In this document: one piece after another, positions 10,664 to 19,739 of the stretch
Numbering within the stretch: position 1 is the stretch's first letter
Layout of the letters: the number at the start of each line of letters is the position of its first letter
The notes under the pieces: generated by a model
The model's database searches: none
Told to the model about the DNA's origin: nothing
The model's input: the letters and a program-made list of their open reading frames with translations, nothing else
Assembly (NCBI RefSeq): GCF_030652515.1
Contig: NZ_JAUSAR010000073.1
Coordinates: forward strand, 1 to 64,000
Source of the DNA: Aquabacterium sp.
GTDB taxonomy: Bacteria > Pseudomonadota > Gammaproteobacteria > Burkholderiales > Burkholderiaceae_C
Reading direction: 5' to 3'
Length of the DNA: 64,000 nt
Program-made: the position numbers and the translations under genes

Positions 10664-11410
10664 TCAGCGAGCCGATGCCACGATTTGAAGGAAGTCGGCC
10701 GCCTTGAGCGATGCACCGCCAATCAGGCCGCCGTCGATATCGGGTTGCGCCAGCAGGCTGGCGGCGTTGGCCGCGTTCATGCTGCCGCCGTAGAGGATGT
10801 GCACCCGCTTGGGGTGGGTGGTCGCTGCTGCAAGCTGGGCCCGCAGCACCGCATGCACCGCCTGCGCCATCTCGGGCGTTGCGGTCTTGCCGGTGCCAAT
10901 GGCCCAGACGGGTTCATAAGCGACAACGATCTCGGTGATGCAGTGCCCCACCGTGTGAATCGCCGCCGCGAGCTGGCGCTTGACCACGGCTTCGGTCTCA
11001 CCGGCCTCGCGTTGCGCCAGGGTTTCACCGACGCACACGATGGGGGTGACGCCGGCGGCCAGTGCGCGCTGCGCCTTGGCCGCAACCATCTCGTCCGTCT
11101 CACCGTGGTACTGGCGGCGCTCTGAATGGCCGACGATGGCGTAGCGACAACCGAATTCCTTCAGCATGGCCACGCTCACTTCGCCGGTGTAGGCACCCTG
11201 CTCGTGCGCTGACACGTCCTGCCCACCCCAGGCAATGGGACTGCCCTGCAAAAGTGACTGCAACTGAGCCAGGTACGGGGCGGGAGCGCACAACGCCATG
11301 TCCGCTGCGGGTTCGGCGCCCTGCAGGCCTTCGAGCATGGCCTTGACCAGCGCTTCGTTGGCGGCCAGCGAGCCGTTCATTTTCCAGTTGCCTGCGATCA
11401 GTTTTTTCAT
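10664..11410 (-). CDS. tpiA: triose-phosphate isomerase
   Basis: This glycolytic enzyme interconverts dihydroxyacetone phosphate and glyceraldehyde 3-phosphate. The substrate-binding lysine motif GNWKMNG, the catalytic histidine in VGHSERR, and the catalytic glutamate in [11 protein letters not shown] are all visible. The 248-residue length is normal. The start [10 protein letters not shown] is preferred over an upstream in-frame ATG because it gives the family N terminus. It lies 17 bases after the quinone oxidoreductase gene. Confidence 0.97.
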   Translation of the reverse strand: MKKLIAGNWKMNGSLAANEALVKAMLEGLQGAEPAADMALCAPAPYLAQLQSLLQGSPIAWGGQDVSAHEQGAYTGEVSVAMLKEFGCRYAIVGHSERRQYHGETDEMVAAKAQRALAAGVTPIVCVGETLAQREAGETEAVVKRQLAAAIHTVGHCITEIVVAYEPVWAIGTGKTATPEMAQAVHAVLRAQLAAATTHPKRVHILYGGSMNAANAASLLAQPDIDGGLIGGASLKAADFLQIVASAR

Positions 11411-11427
11411 CTTGGTCTCCATGGGAC

Positions 11428-12417
11428 TCAAGCCCAGGTGAGGACTATTTTTCCGATGTGCTGATTGGTTTCCATCAAGACATGCGCTTGCGCAGCGTTC
11501 GAGGCTTCGAACACGCTGTGGATGACGGGCTTGACCCGACCTTGTTCCAGCAACGGCCACACCTTTTCGCGCAGCGAGGCGGCAATCGCCGCCTTGAAAG
11601 CGACCGGGCGCGGGCGCAGCGTGGAACCGGTGATGACCAGGCGGCGACGCAGCACCAGACCGGCATTGAACTCAGCCTTGACACCACCCTGCACCGCGAT
11701 GATTACGAGCCGGCCGTCTTCGGCCAGGCACTCGACCTCGCGCGCCACGTAGCTGCCAGCGACCATGTCCAGAATGACGTCAACACCCTTCCCGTCCGTG
11801 AGCTCGCGCGCCACGGCCGAAAAGTCTTGCGTCTTGTAGTTGATGGCGTGGTCGGCACCGAGCGCCAGGCAGGCGGCGCACTTCTCGTCGCTGCCGGCCG
11901 TGGCGATCACACGCGCACCCAGGGCTTTCGCCAGCTGGATCGCGGTCACGCCAATGCCACTCGTGCCCCCCTGGATCAACAGGGTTTCGCCCGGCTGCAA
12001 ACGCGCCCGGTCAAACACATTGCTCCACACCGTGAAGAAGGTCTCGGGCAGCGAAGCCGCCTGAACGTCGTCAAAACCCGCCGGGACCGGCAGGCACTGA
12101 CCGACGGGAGCCACACAGTATTCGGCGTAACCGCCGCCAGCGACCAGTGCACACACACTGTCGCCAACCGCGAGGCCGGCTGCCGCCATCGCATCAGCAT
12201 CACCCGACTCGATCACGCCCGCCACTTCCAGGCCGGGCAGGTCGGAAGCGCCAGGCGGTGGCGGGTAGGCACCGCTGCGTTGCAACACGTCGGGACGGTT
12301 CACGCCCGAAGCACGCACGCGGATCAACACCTCGCCCGCACCCGCGGCCGGCATCGGACGCTGGGCCAGACGCAGAACCTCAGGTGCGCCAAAAGCGCTG
12401 ATCTCAACCGCTTGCAT
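11428..12417 (-). CDS. NAD(P)H quinone oxidoreductase, zinc-independent MDR family
   Basis: A 329-residue medium-chain dehydrogenase/reductase of the quinone oxidoreductase (QOR/PIG3-like) group. The N-terminal GroES-like fold carries [14 protein letters not shown]. The Rossmann domain has the nucleotide motif [17 protein letters not shown] and [10 protein letters not shown]. The catalytic and structural zinc cysteines of alcohol dehydrogenases are absent. It is spaced 11 bases after pnp, so probably cotranscribed. The physiological substrate cannot be told from sequence. Confidence 0.88.
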   Translation of the reverse strand: MQAVEISAFGAPEVLRLAQRPMPAAGAGEVLIRVRASGVNRPDVLQRSGAYPPPPGASDLPGLEVAGVIESGDADAMAAAGLAVGDSVCALVAGGGYAEYCVAPVGQCLPVPAGFDDVQAASLPETFFTVWSNVFDRARLQPGETLLIQGGTSGIGVTAIQLAKALGARVIATAGSDEKCAACLALGADHAINYKTQDFSAVARELTDGKGVDVILDMVAGSYVAREVECLAEDGRLVIIAVQGGVKAEFNAGLVLRRRLVITGSTLRPRPVAFKAAIAASLREKVWPLLEQGRVKPVIHSVFEASNAAQAHVLMETNQHIGKIVLTWA

Positions 12418-12428
12418 GGCTCGGCCGC

Positions 12429-14561
12429 TTATTGCTGCTGTTGCTGAGCTTGCTCGGCAGGCGCAGCGTTGCGGTCGATCAGCGCCTTCATGGACAGCTT
12501 GACGCGACCCTTTTCGTCCGTCTCCAGGACCTTGACCTTGACGATCTGGCCTTCGGTCAGGTAGTCGGTCACGCGCTCGACGCGCTCGTGGGCGATCTGG
12601 CTGATGTGCAGCAGACCGTCTTTGCCGGGCAGCAGGTTGATCAGCGCACCGAAGTCCAGGATCTTGGTGACCGGGCCTTCGTAGACCTTGCCGATTTCGA
12701 CTTCGGCCGTGATCTCGGCGATGCGCTTCTTGGCCAGTTCGGCCTTTTCAGCATCGGTCGAGGCGATGGTGATCGTGCCGTCTTCGCTGATGTTGATCTG
12801 GCAGCCGGTCTCTTCGGTCAGCGCACGGATGGTGGCGCCGCCCTTGCCGATCACGTCACGGATCTTCTCGGCGTTGATCTTCATGGTGTACAGGCGAGGC
12901 GCGAATTCCGAGACTTCGGTGTTGGCGCCCGACATGGCTTCGACCATCTTGCCCAGGATGTGCAGGCGAGCTTCCTTGGCCTGCGCCAATGCCACTTGCA
13001 TGATTTCCTTGGTGATGCCCTGGATCTTGATGTCCATCTGCAGGGCCGTCACGCCACCGGTGGTGCCGGCGACCTTGAAGTCCATGTCGCCCAGGTGATC
13101 TTCATCGCCCAGGATGTCGGTCAGCACGGCGAAGCGGTTGTCTTCCTTGATCAGGCCCATGGCGATGCCCGCCACGTGCGCCTTCATGGGGACGCCAGCG
13201 TCCATCATGGCCAGGCAGCCGCCGCAGACCGAAGCCATCGACGACGAGCCATTGGACTCGGTGATCTCAGACACCACGCGCACGGTGTAGCCGAACTCGT
13301 CCTTCGGGGGCAGCAACGGCACCAGGGCGCGTTTGGCCAGGCGGCCGTGGCCGATTTCGCGGCGCTTGGGCGTGCCCACGCGGCCGGTTTCGCCCGTGGC
13401 GAAGGGAGGCATGTTGTAGTGGAACAAGAAGCTGTCGCGGAAGTCGCCAGCCAGCGCGTCGATGCGCTGCGCGTCTTGCTCGGTGCCCAGCGTGGCGATC
13501 ACCAGGGCCTGGGTTTCACCACGGGTGAACAGGGCCGAACCGTGAACGCGGGGCAGCACGCCCGTGCGGATCTCGATGGGGCGCACGGTGCGGGTGTCGC
13601 GGCCGTCGATGCGGGGCTCACCAGCCAGGATCTGGCTGCGCACGATCTTGGCTTCGATGTCGAACAGCAGGTTGTCGACCTTGACGCCGTCGAACGCAAT
13701 GCCTTCGGCCGTCAGTGCGGCCTTGACATCAGCGTAGGCAGCGCGGGTGGCTTGCGTGCGGGCTTGCTTGGAGCGGATTTGATACGCGGCGCGCAGCTTC
13801 TCGCCAGCCAGGCCATCGATCTTGGCGATGAAGTCGTCGTCCTTAGGCGGCGCGGCCCAATCCCAGACGGGCTTGCCAGCATCACGCACCAGGTCGTGGA
13901 TGGCGTTGATGGCGATGCGGCCTTGCTCGTGGCCGTAGACGATGCCGCCCAGCATGACTTCTTCGGTCAGCTGATCGGCTTCGGACTCGACCATCAGCAC
14001 GGCAGCTTCGGTGCCAGCCACGATCAGGTCCATCTTGGAATTGGCCAGCTCGGACGGGCCGGGGTTCAGCACGTATTCGCCATTGACATAACCAACGCGG
14101 GCCGCACCGATGGGGCCGTTGAAGGGGATACCAGAGATGGCCAAGGCGGCGCTGGACGCGATCAGGGCGACGATGTCGGCCGAGACGTTGGGGTTCAGCG
14201 AAACGACGTGGATGACGATCTGGACTTCGTTGTAGAAGCCTTCGGGGAACAGGGGGCGCAAGGGGCGGTCGATCAGACGCGACGTCAGCGTCTCGAGTTC
14301 GCTGGGCTTGGCTTCGCGCTTGAAGAAGCTGCCAGGGATCTTGCCAGCGGCGTAGGTTTTCTCGATGTAATCGACGGTCAGGGGGAAGAAATCCTGGCCG
14401 GGCTTGGGGTTCTTGGCGGCGACAACGGTGGCCAGCACCACGGTGCCTTCAACGTCGGCGAGCACGGCACCGCTGGATTGACGGGCGATTTCGCCGGTCT
14501 CGAGCGTGACGCTGTGGTTGCCCCATTGGAAGGTCTTAGTGACTTTGTTGAACATGCTCAT
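12429..14561 (-). CDS. pnp: polyribonucleotide nucleotidyltransferase (PNPase)
   Basis: A 3'-5' phosphorolytic exoribonuclease and degradosome component. The 710-residue protein has two RNase PH domains around a helical linker, then a KH domain ([20 protein letters not shown]) and an S1 domain (VGKVYEGPV-like start at [20 protein letters not shown]). It ends in a short poly-Gln tail. The start [14 protein letters not shown] follows the family N terminus. A long structured leader precedes it. An ORF covering the whole gene on the other strand is a codon-bias shadow. Confidence 0.97.
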   Translation of the reverse strand: MSMFNKVTKTFQWGNHSVTLETGEIARQSSGAVLADVEGTVVLATVVAAKNPKPGQDFFPLTVDYIEKTYAAGKIPGSFFKREAKPSELETLTSRLIDRPLRPLFPEGFYNEVQIVIHVVSLNPNVSADIVALIASSAALAISGIPFNGPIGAARVGYVNGEYVLNPGPSELANSKMDLIVAGTEAAVLMVESEADQLTEEVMLGGIVYGHEQGRIAINAIHDLVRDAGKPVWDWAAPPKDDDFIAKIDGLAGEKLRAAYQIRSKQARTQATRAAYADVKAALTAEGIAFDGVKVDNLLFDIEAKIVRSQILAGEPRIDGRDTRTVRPIEIRTGVLPRVHGSALFTRGETQALVIATLGTEQDAQRIDALAGDFRDSFLFHYNMPPFATGETGRVGTPKRREIGHGRLAKRALVPLLPPKDEFGYTVRVVSEITESNGSSSMASVCGGCLAMMDAGVPMKAHVAGIAMGLIKEDNRFAVLTDILGDEDHLGDMDFKVAGTTGGVTALQMDIKIQGITKEIMQVALAQAKEARLHILGKMVEAMSGANTEVSEFAPRLYTMKINAEKIRDVIGKGGATIRALTEETGCQINISEDGTITIASTDAEKAELAKKRIAEITAEVEIGKVYEGPVTKILDFGALINLLPGKDGLLHISQIAHERVERVTDYLTEGQIVKVKVLETDEKGRVKLSMKALIDRNAAPAEQAQQQQQ

Positions 14562-14582
14562 GGGATGAATCTCCGGTTGAGT

Positions 14583-14696
14583 GGCACCCCACATGGGGTG
14601 CTTTTTTATGCGACGCCACAGGCGTCGGGGGCCCAAATCACTCTGGCGCGATGCCATTCCATCAGGGCAGCGGTGGCTGCTTGCCCTCATGGAATG
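14583..14696 (-). promoter_or_regulatory. structured pnp leader with two strong hairpins
   Basis: The 174 bases between the rpsO terminator and the pnp start hold two stems. One (14655-14696) has 15-base arms with a single mismatch. The other (about 14583-14600) pairs GCACCCC with GGGGTGC. In enterobacteria the pnp leader stem is cut by RNase III and PNPase then represses its own synthesis. A similar role here is inferred from position and structure, not shown. Confidence 0.5.
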
Positions 14697-14735
14697 ACAG
14701 AGCGTCGCTGGTCGAGTGCCTGGATTTAAAAAACA

Positions 14736-14770
14736 AAAAGCCTGTGCTGGAAAAAACCAGACAGGCTTCT
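14736..14770 (-). terminator. rpsO terminator
   Basis: On the minus strand, AAGCCTGT-CTGG pairs with CCAG-C-ACAGGCTT (one bulged base) around a T6 loop, followed by TTTTTG and more T. It lies 29 bases after the rpsO stop. Some read-through into pnp is likely, as in the E. coli rpsO-pnp pair. Confidence 0.8.
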
Positions 14771-14798
14771 TGTCATGGTGCCGATCTTATTGGCAAAC

Positions 14799-15068
14799 TT
14801 ACTTGCGCAGACCCAGCTTCTGGATCAGTGCCAGATAACGGTCAGCGTCCTTGGCCTTGAGGTAGTCCAGCAGCTTGCGGCGGCGGCTCACCATGCGCAG
14901 CAGGCCGCGGCGACCGTGGTGGTCTTTCTTGTGGGTCTTGAAATGGGGGGTCAGGTCGTTGATGCGTGCGGTGAGCAGGCCCACTTGCACTTCCGGAGAT
15001 CCGGTGTCGCCCACGCTGCGTGCGTTGGACTTGACGACTTCTGCTCTGCTCTCGAGAGTAATGGTCAT
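14799..15068 (-). CDS. rpsO: 30S ribosomal protein S15
   Basis: An 89-residue 16S rRNA-binding protein needed for assembly of the small-subunit platform. Conserved stretches are [35 protein letters not shown] and LLDYLKAKD. The start MTITLESR is chosen over longer readings because it gives the family length. It has its own promoter at the end of tsaD and a terminator before pnp. Confidence 0.98.
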   Translation of the reverse strand: MTITLESRAEVVKSNARSVGDTGSPEVQVGLLTARINDLTPHFKTHKKDHHGRRGLLRMVSRRRKLLDYLKAKDADRYLALIQKLGLRK

Positions 15069-15179
15069 GATGATTCTTTCGGTTTCGAGTTGATCAACTT
15101 GCGGCGCCAGGTGAAACCGACCCAGGCCGTGCTTTGGGAAATCCCCAAATATGCCGCCCGATAAGAGGGCAAGCCCGCG

Positions 15180-15208
15180 ATTATAACGATTTTTGACAGG
15201 GGTGTCAG
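15180..15208 (-). promoter_or_regulatory. sigma-70 promoter of rpsO, overlapping tsaD stop
   Basis: On the minus strand, CTGACA and TATAAT are separated by exactly 17 bases. The TGA inside the -35 box is the tsaD stop codon. The predicted start is near 15173, giving an rpsO leader of about 105 bases. Confidence 0.75.
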
Positions 15209-16287
15209 ATCTTTGAAAGATCCCAGCGCGGCTGGACGTCGAACACCGCATCACGGCGCAAAACGGCCATGCCCGCCTGCAGGCGCATGGCGCCCGCCAG
15301 GGCGATCATGGCACCGTTGTCGGTGCACAAGTGCATTTCCGGGTAGTGAACCCGGACACCGCGCCGCTCGCCCGCCTGGTTGAGTTGCTGGCGCAGCAGG
15401 CGGTTGGCCCCCACGCCGCCAGCCACCACGATCCGCTTCAAACCGGTGGCTTTCAGGGCCGCCAGGGATTTCTTGACCAGCACCTCCACGATGGCGGCCT
15501 GCGTCGAGGCGGCCAAATCGGCCAGCGGCCCGGCGGGCACGTCGGCCAAGGCCTTGGCCAATGCGGCCTCGTCGTCCAGCAGGTTCAGCTTCTGTAATTG
15601 CGTGCGCACCGAGGTTTTCAGTCCCGCGAACGAAAAATCCAGGTTGCCGCTGTGCAGCATGGGCCTGGGCAGCTCGAATGCCTTGGGGTTGCCCAATTCG
15701 GCCAACTTGGACAAATGCGGGCCGCCCGGGTAAGGCAGCCCCATGAGCTTGGCGGATTTGTCGAAGGCTTCACCCGCAGCGTCGTCCAAGGTCTCGCCCA
15801 GCAGTTCGTAGCGCCCTACCCCGTCCACGCGCATCAATTGGGTGTGCCCCCCCGAAACCAACAAAGCGATGAAAGGGAATTCCGGCGGATCAGCGGACAA
15901 GAAGGGCGACAGCAAATGCCCTTCCAGGTGGTGAACGCCGATCATGGGCTTGTCCAGCGCCGTGGCCAAGGCGCATGCCACACCCGCGCCCACCAGCAAG
16001 GCCCCCGCCAAACCAGGCCCACGGGTGTAGGCCACCACATCCACATCGGCCAGCGTGCGGTCAGCCTCCAGCATCACCTGGCGCACCAAAGGCACCACGC
16101 GGCGGATGTGGTCGCGCGAGGCCAGTTCGGGCACGACGCCGCCATAGGCCTGGTGCATGTCGATCTGGCTGTGCAGGGCATGGGACAGCAACTGCACCGG
16201 GCCCTGTGTGGGCGCGCCCACGAGGGCGACACCGGTTTCGTCGCAAGAGGACTCGATGCCAAGGATACAAAGGGGGCGTTCAGACAT
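15205..16287 (-). CDS. tsaD: tRNA N6-threonylcarbamoyladenosine transferase TsaD
   Basis: This ASKHA-fold enzyme, with TsaB and TsaE, transfers threonylcarbamoyl to A37 of ANN-decoding tRNAs. The N terminus [15 protein letters not shown], the metal motif HHLEGH and the nucleotide loop [12 protein letters not shown] are visible. At 360 residues it is slightly longer than E. coli TsaD (337). It is divergent from the nasT gene across a gap of about 100 bases. Confidence 0.97.
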   Translation of the reverse strand: MSERPLCILGIESSCDETGVALVGAPTQGPVQLLSHALHSQIDMHQAYGGVVPELASRDHIRRVVPLVRQVMLEADRTLADVDVVAYTRGPGLAGALLVGAGVACALATALDKPMIGVHHLEGHLLSPFLSADPPEFPFIALLVSGGHTQLMRVDGVGRYELLGETLDDAAGEAFDKSAKLMGLPYPGGPHLSKLAELGNPKAFELPRPMLHSGNLDFSFAGLKTSVRTQLQKLNLLDDEAALAKALADVPAGPLADLAASTQAAIVEVLVKKSLAALKATGLKRIVVAGGVGANRLLRQQLNQAGERRGVRVHYPEMHLCTDNGAMIALAGAMRLQAGMAVLRRDAVFDVQPRWDLSKI

Positions 16288-16395
16288 CCCTCTAGTTTAG
16301 GCGCCACCCCGAACGGCCCGACGGCTTCGGGCATTTGCCACGATTGCGTGACACGGCAGGCCGATGGTCGGCGCGTTTGTTGCATGATTGCGGAC

Positions 16396-17031
16396 ATGAA
16401 TGTAGCCCGCAGCATGCGCCTGGTGATCGTGGCGCCAGAGAACCTCACCGCCGACCCGGAGGCCGATGAATCGGTGCGGGCCGAGGCCGAGCGTTCGCGG
16501 ATGCTGCGCATCGCCTTGCTGGAATCAGGCTTCAACATCGTGGCCACCCTGCCCGCCGATGTCTTCCTGCCCGATCGCATCGCCCAGATCCAGCCGGACA
16601 TGATCGTGGTGGATGCCGAAAGCCAGGGCCGCGACATCCTGGAGCACGTGGTGATGGCCACGCGCGGTGAGCGCCGCCCCATCGTGCTTTTTTCAGATGA
16701 TGAAGACACATCGCATGTGCGCGCAGCCATCGCCGCTGGCGTGTCGGCCTATGTGGTGGCGGGCCTGCCCTCCGACAGCATCAAGCCCGTGATCGACGTG
16801 GCCATGGCCCGCTTCGAGCACGAAGAAAGCTTGCGGCGCGAACTGGCCGATGTGCGCGGCCAGCTGGAAGACCGCAAGGTGGTCGACCGCGCCAAAAGCG
16901 TGCTCATGAACCAGCATGGTTTGAGCGAGCAAGAAGCCTACTCACGGCTGCGCAAGGCAGCCATGGACAAAGGCCTGAAGCTGGCCGAAGTGGCGCAACG
17001 TCTGCTGGACGTGACCGACATGCTGGGCTGA
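16396..17031 (+). CDS. nasT: ANTAR-domain response regulator, NasT type
   Basis: An RNA-binding antiterminator. The N-terminal half is a receiver-like domain (RLVIVAPENL, DMIVVDAES, PIVLFSDDED). The C-terminal half is an ANTAR domain with DRAKSVLMNQHGLSEQEAYSRLRKAAMDKG. In NasS-NasT systems NasT binds two hexaloop hairpins in the leader of nitrate genes and prevents termination. Just such a leader lies directly downstream, before the transporter operon. No NasS sensor gene is in the window. Alternative ATG starts at 16384 and 16414 cannot be excluded. Confidence 0.88.
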   Translation: MNVARSMRLVIVAPENLTADPEADESVRAEAERSRMLRIALLESGFNIVATLPADVFLPDRIAQIQPDMIVVDAESQGRDILEHVVMATRGERRPIVLFSDDEDTSHVRAAIAAGVSAYVVAGLPSDSIKPVIDVAMARFEHEESLRRELADVRGQLEDRKVVDRAKSVLMNQHGLSEQEAYSRLRKAAMDKGLKLAEVAQRLLDVTDMLG

Positions 17032-17106
17032 GCACAAGCTCCAGCACCCGCGCACCAGTTCAGCGCCAAGCCGCCCCGCATCGGGGCAGGATCTTCAAAA
17101 AACACC

Positions 17107-17122
17107 TGGCACAGCGCTTGCA
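17107..17122 (+). promoter_or_regulatory. sigma-54 promoter of nitrate transporter operon
   Basis: The sequence TGGCACAGCGCTTGCA matches the sigma-54 consensus TGGCACRNNNNTTGCW at every defined position, with the GG and GC elements correctly spaced. The predicted start is about 17134, directly in front of the first leader hairpin. This points to nitrogen control through an NtrC-type activator. No clear NtrC site was seen nearby. Confidence 0.85.
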
Positions 17123-17136
17123 TTCATCACTGGCAA

Positions 17137-17194
17137 GCGAAATCAACGGCGATTTCGCCACCCTACTTGAACACCCAATGAAGGGCTGTTCAAG
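17137..17194 (+). promoter_or_regulatory. tandem hexaloop hairpins, predicted ANTAR/NasT target
   Basis: Hairpin P1 (17137-17158) has a perfect 8-bp stem GCGAAATC/GATTTCGC with the six-base loop AACGGC. Hairpin P2 (17166-17194) has stem CTTGAACA-CCC / GGG-C-TGTTCAAG with the loop AATGAA. Both loops have A at position 1 and G at position 4, the pattern established for NasR/NasT-type ANTAR targets. A terminator follows ten bases after P2. Confidence 0.82.
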
Positions 17195-17203
17195 GCACCC
17201 GAC

Positions 17204-17264
17204 AAAGGCGTCTACCGAGGAGTTCCCGCGTTCACCGCAGGGCTCGACGGCAGGCGCCTTTTTT
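17204..17264 (+). terminator. leader terminator upstream of nrtA
   Basis: AAAGGCGTCT pairs with AGGCGCCTTT (ten pairs, one G-U), and the 3' arm runs into T6 and GTTTGTT. It lies 32 bases before the nrtA ATG, so transcripts from the sigma-54 promoter must pass it. With the two hexaloops it forms an antitermination switch. Confidence 0.8.
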
Positions 17265-17296
17265 GTTTGTTGATAGCCAAGAAAGTTGAAGTGACC

Positions 17297-18541
17297 ATGT
17301 CCACACAGGATTTCAAAATGTCCCGTCGCTCCATCCTCAAAACCGCCGCAGCCGCCAGTGCTGTGGGCGTGGTGCCCGGCCTGCAATCGGCCGTGTGGGC
17401 CGCAGGCTCCGACAAGCCTGAGCTGGAAGAAGTCAAGATCGGCTTCATCCCCCTCACTGACTGTGCATCCGTCGTGATGGCTGCGGTCCTGGGCTTCGAC
17501 AAGAAGTACGGCGTCAAGATCATCCCCACCAAAGAGGCTTCCTGGGCCGGCGTGCGCGACAAGTTGGTGAACGGTGACCTGCACATGGCACACGTCCTTT
17601 ATGGCCTGGTCTATGGCGTGCACATGGGCACGGCCGGCCCCAAGAAAGACATGGCCGTGCTGATGAACCTGAACAACAATGGCCAGGCCATCACACTGTC
17701 GAAGGCCATCGCCGACAAGGGCGCCGTCGACGGTCCCGGCCTCGCTAAGCTGATGGCCAAGGAAAAGCGCGAATACACCTTCGCCGGCACCTTCCCCACT
17801 GGCACCCACGCCATGTGGATGCACTACTGGCTGGCCGCTGCCGGCATCAACCCGCTGTCGGGCGCCAAGCTGATCACAGTTCCGCCACCGCAGATGGTCG
17901 CCAACATGCGCGTGGGCAACATGGACGGCTTCTGCGTGGGTGAGCCCTGGAACCACCGCGCCATCATGGACGGCATCGGGGTGACAGCCAACACCACCCA
18001 GGACATCTGGCAGGACCACCCCGAAAAGGTGCTCGGCTGCACCGCCGAGTTCGTCAAGAAATACCCCAACACCACACGTGCCGTGATGATGGCCGTGATG
18101 GAAGCAGGCCGTTGGATCGACGCCGGTCTGCAGAACAAGATGAAGATGGCCGAGACCGTGGCCGCCAAGGCCTACATCAACACCGGTGTGGACGCCATCA
18201 ACCAGCGCATCCTGGGCCGCTACCAGAACGGCATGGGCAAGACCTGGGACGACCCCAACCACATGAAGTTCTTCAATGACGGCAAGGTCAACTTCCCCTA
18301 CCTGAGTGATGGCATGTGGTTCCTGACCCAGCACAAGCGCTGGGGTTTGATCAAGGAGCATCCGGACTACCTGGGCATCGCCAAGCAGATCAACCAGATC
18401 GACCTGTACAAGCAAGCGGCCAGCGCACTGAAGATCAGCGTGCCTAAAGACGTGATGCGCACCAGCAAGTTGATCGACGGTGTGGTGTGGGACGGCAAAG
18501 ACCCAGCCAAGTACGCCGACGGCTTCAAGATCAAAGCCTGA
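17297..18541 (+). CDS. nrtA: nitrate/nitrite-type ABC transporter substrate-binding protein
   Basis: A 414-residue periplasmic binding protein of the NrtA/CmpA family. The N terminus MSTQDFKMSRRSILK has a twin-arginine motif at residues 9-12 followed by a hydrophobic stretch, so export by Tat is expected. Family landmarks include KIGFIPLTDCASVVMA, KEASWAGVRDKL and FCVGEPWNHRA. The ATG after GTGACC is preferred to an upstream TTG because it gives a proper Tat leader. The cytosolic sensor NasS belongs to the same family, but the Tat leader argues for a transporter component. Nitrate is the likely ligand given the NasT leader. Confidence 0.88.
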   Translation: MSTQDFKMSRRSILKTAAAASAVGVVPGLQSAVWAAGSDKPELEEVKIGFIPLTDCASVVMAAVLGFDKKYGVKIIPTKEASWAGVRDKLVNGDLHMAHVLYGLVYGVHMGTAGPKKDMAVLMNLNNNGQAITLSKAIADKGAVDGPGLAKLMAKEKREYTFAGTFPTGTHAMWMHYWLAAAGINPLSGAKLITVPPPQMVANMRVGNMDGFCVGEPWNHRAIMDGIGVTANTTQDIWQDHPEKVLGCTAEFVKKYPNTTRAVMMAVMEAGRWIDAGLQNKMKMAETVAAKAYINTGVDAINQRILGRYQNGMGKTWDDPNHMKFFNDGKVNFPYLSDGMWFLTQHKRWGLIKEHPDYLGIAKQINQIDLYKQAASALKISVPKDVMRTSKLIDGVVWDGKDPAKYADGFKIKA

Positions 18542-18599
18542 CCCAGGCTCTGATCCAAGCTCCGTTCCCGCCTCAGACACAAGCACCAGGTTTGTGCAC

Positions 18600-18739
18600 C
18601 CTGCCCGATTCGTGCGTTTCGTTTTCTAGAGTGTTCGCGAAGAACGCCACTGAGTCCCGCTGAGACCGGCTCGAAGGGGCATCCACCCAAATGGATGCCC
18701 CCACTGGCCACGATATTGCAGACAAACGAATCGGGCAGG
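18600..18739 (+). other. intercistronic RNA structure between nrtA and nrtB
   Basis: The 243-base gap between nrtA and nrtB contains a 14-base perfect inverted repeat, CCTGCCCGATTCGT at 18600 and its complement at 18726-18739. Inside it is a hairpin with a perfect 10-bp stem (GGGGCATCCA at 18676, loop CCCAAA). There is no U tract. It could stabilise the upstream nrtA message or lower expression of the permease; no promoter is evident. Confidence 0.55.
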
Positions 18740-18784
18740 CCCTGTGCTTCGCTCACGCCTCTCAGACCCTTCAAGGAGTCCAAC

Positions 18785-19714
18785 ATGGTCAGCGCCGTTT
18801 TTCACAGCCCCTCGGATGCCAGCGACGCGATGCGCGCGGAAAAGGCAGCCGGCAAGTTCTCCTCAAATGCCATGACTTCCGCAGTTACCGCTGGCGCCAC
18901 GCCCGCATCTTCCGCCAAACCCGCCGCCGCGCCCAAGACGCCCATCGATTGGGGCGCCCTGGCCATCACGGTGCTCTCACCCATCGCGGGCCTCGCGATT
19001 CTCGTGGGCATCTGGCACCTGCTCACGATGAAGAGCACCACCTTCCCCACACCGGGGCAGACCTGGGATGCCGCCGTCGTGCTGTTCTCAGACCCCTTCT
19101 ACGACAACGGCCCCAATGACCAGGGCATCGGCTGGAACATCTGGTACTCGCTCAAGCGCGTGGCCATGGGCTTCGGGCTGGCGGCGATGGTCGGCATCCC
19201 GATGGGCTTCATCATCGGCCGCTCCAAAGTCATCGGCAGCATGCTCAACCCGATCATCAGCTTGTTGCGCCCCGTGTCGCCACTCGCATGGCTGCCGATT
19301 GGCCTGCTGGTGTTCAAGTCGGCCGACCCGGCTGCCATCTGGACGATCTTCATCTGCTCGATCTGGCCCATGATCATCAACACCGCCGTGGGCGTGCAGC
19401 GCGTGCCTGACGACTACCTGAACGTGGCCAAGGTGCTGAACCTGAGCGAGTGGAAGATCGTCACCAAGATCCTGTTCCCCTCGGTGCTGCCTTACATGCT
19501 GACCGGCGTGCGCCTGTCGGTGGGCACGGCCTGGCTGGTGATCGTCGCGGCCGAAATGCTGACTGGCGGCGTGGGCATCGGCTTCTGGGTCTGGGACGAG
19601 TGGAACAACCTCAACGTGGCCCACATCATCATCGCCATCTTCGTCATCGGCATCGTCGGTCTGCTGCTGGAACAGCTGCTGATGCTGGTCGCCAAGCGCT
19701 TCAGCTACGAATAA
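18785..19714 (+). CDS. nrtB: nitrate-type ABC transporter permease
   Basis: A 309-residue inner-membrane permease of the NrtB/SsuC/TauC family. An N-terminal cytoplasmic tail of about 55 Ala/Ser/Pro-rich residues precedes roughly six transmembrane segments. The EAA-type loop is visible around VPDDYLNVAKVLNLSEWKIVTKILFPSVLPYMLTG. The ATG follows an AAGGAGT ribosome-binding site. It sits between the binding-protein and ATPase genes. Confidence 0.9.
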   Translation: MVSAVFHSPSDASDAMRAEKAAGKFSSNAMTSAVTAGATPASSAKPAAAPKTPIDWGALAITVLSPIAGLAILVGIWHLLTMKSTTFPTPGQTWDAAVVLFSDPFYDNGPNDQGIGWNIWYSLKRVAMGFGLAAMVGIPMGFIIGRSKVIGSMLNPIISLLRPVSPLAWLPIGLLVFKSADPAAIWTIFICSIWPMIINTAVGVQRVPDDYLNVAKVLNLSEWKIVTKILFPSVLPYMLTGVRLSVGTAWLVIVAAEMLTGGVGIGFWVWDEWNNLNVAHIIIAIFVIGIVGLLLEQLLMLVAKRFSYE

Positions 19715-19739
19715 CCCGACACCCTTCAGGAGCCCCAAC

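Noticed and set aside
12432-14729. A 765-codon plus-strand ORF covering the whole pnp gene
   Set aside because: It mirrors the third-position GC bias of pnp, has a low-complexity Asp/Val/Gly/His-rich composition, no domain, and the opposite strand is clearly PNPase. The same reasoning rejects long antisense ORFs over nuoG, ilvD, fumarase, clpB, thrC-hom and alaA.
17297-18541. Reading this gene as the NasS nitrate sensor
   Set aside because: A clear twin-arginine export signal and the following permease and ATPase genes fit a transporter binding protein better.
17060-18586. A 508-codon minus-strand ORF across nrtA
   Set aside because: It covers the sigma-54 promoter, the leader hairpins and the binding-protein gene in reverse; no domain is visible.
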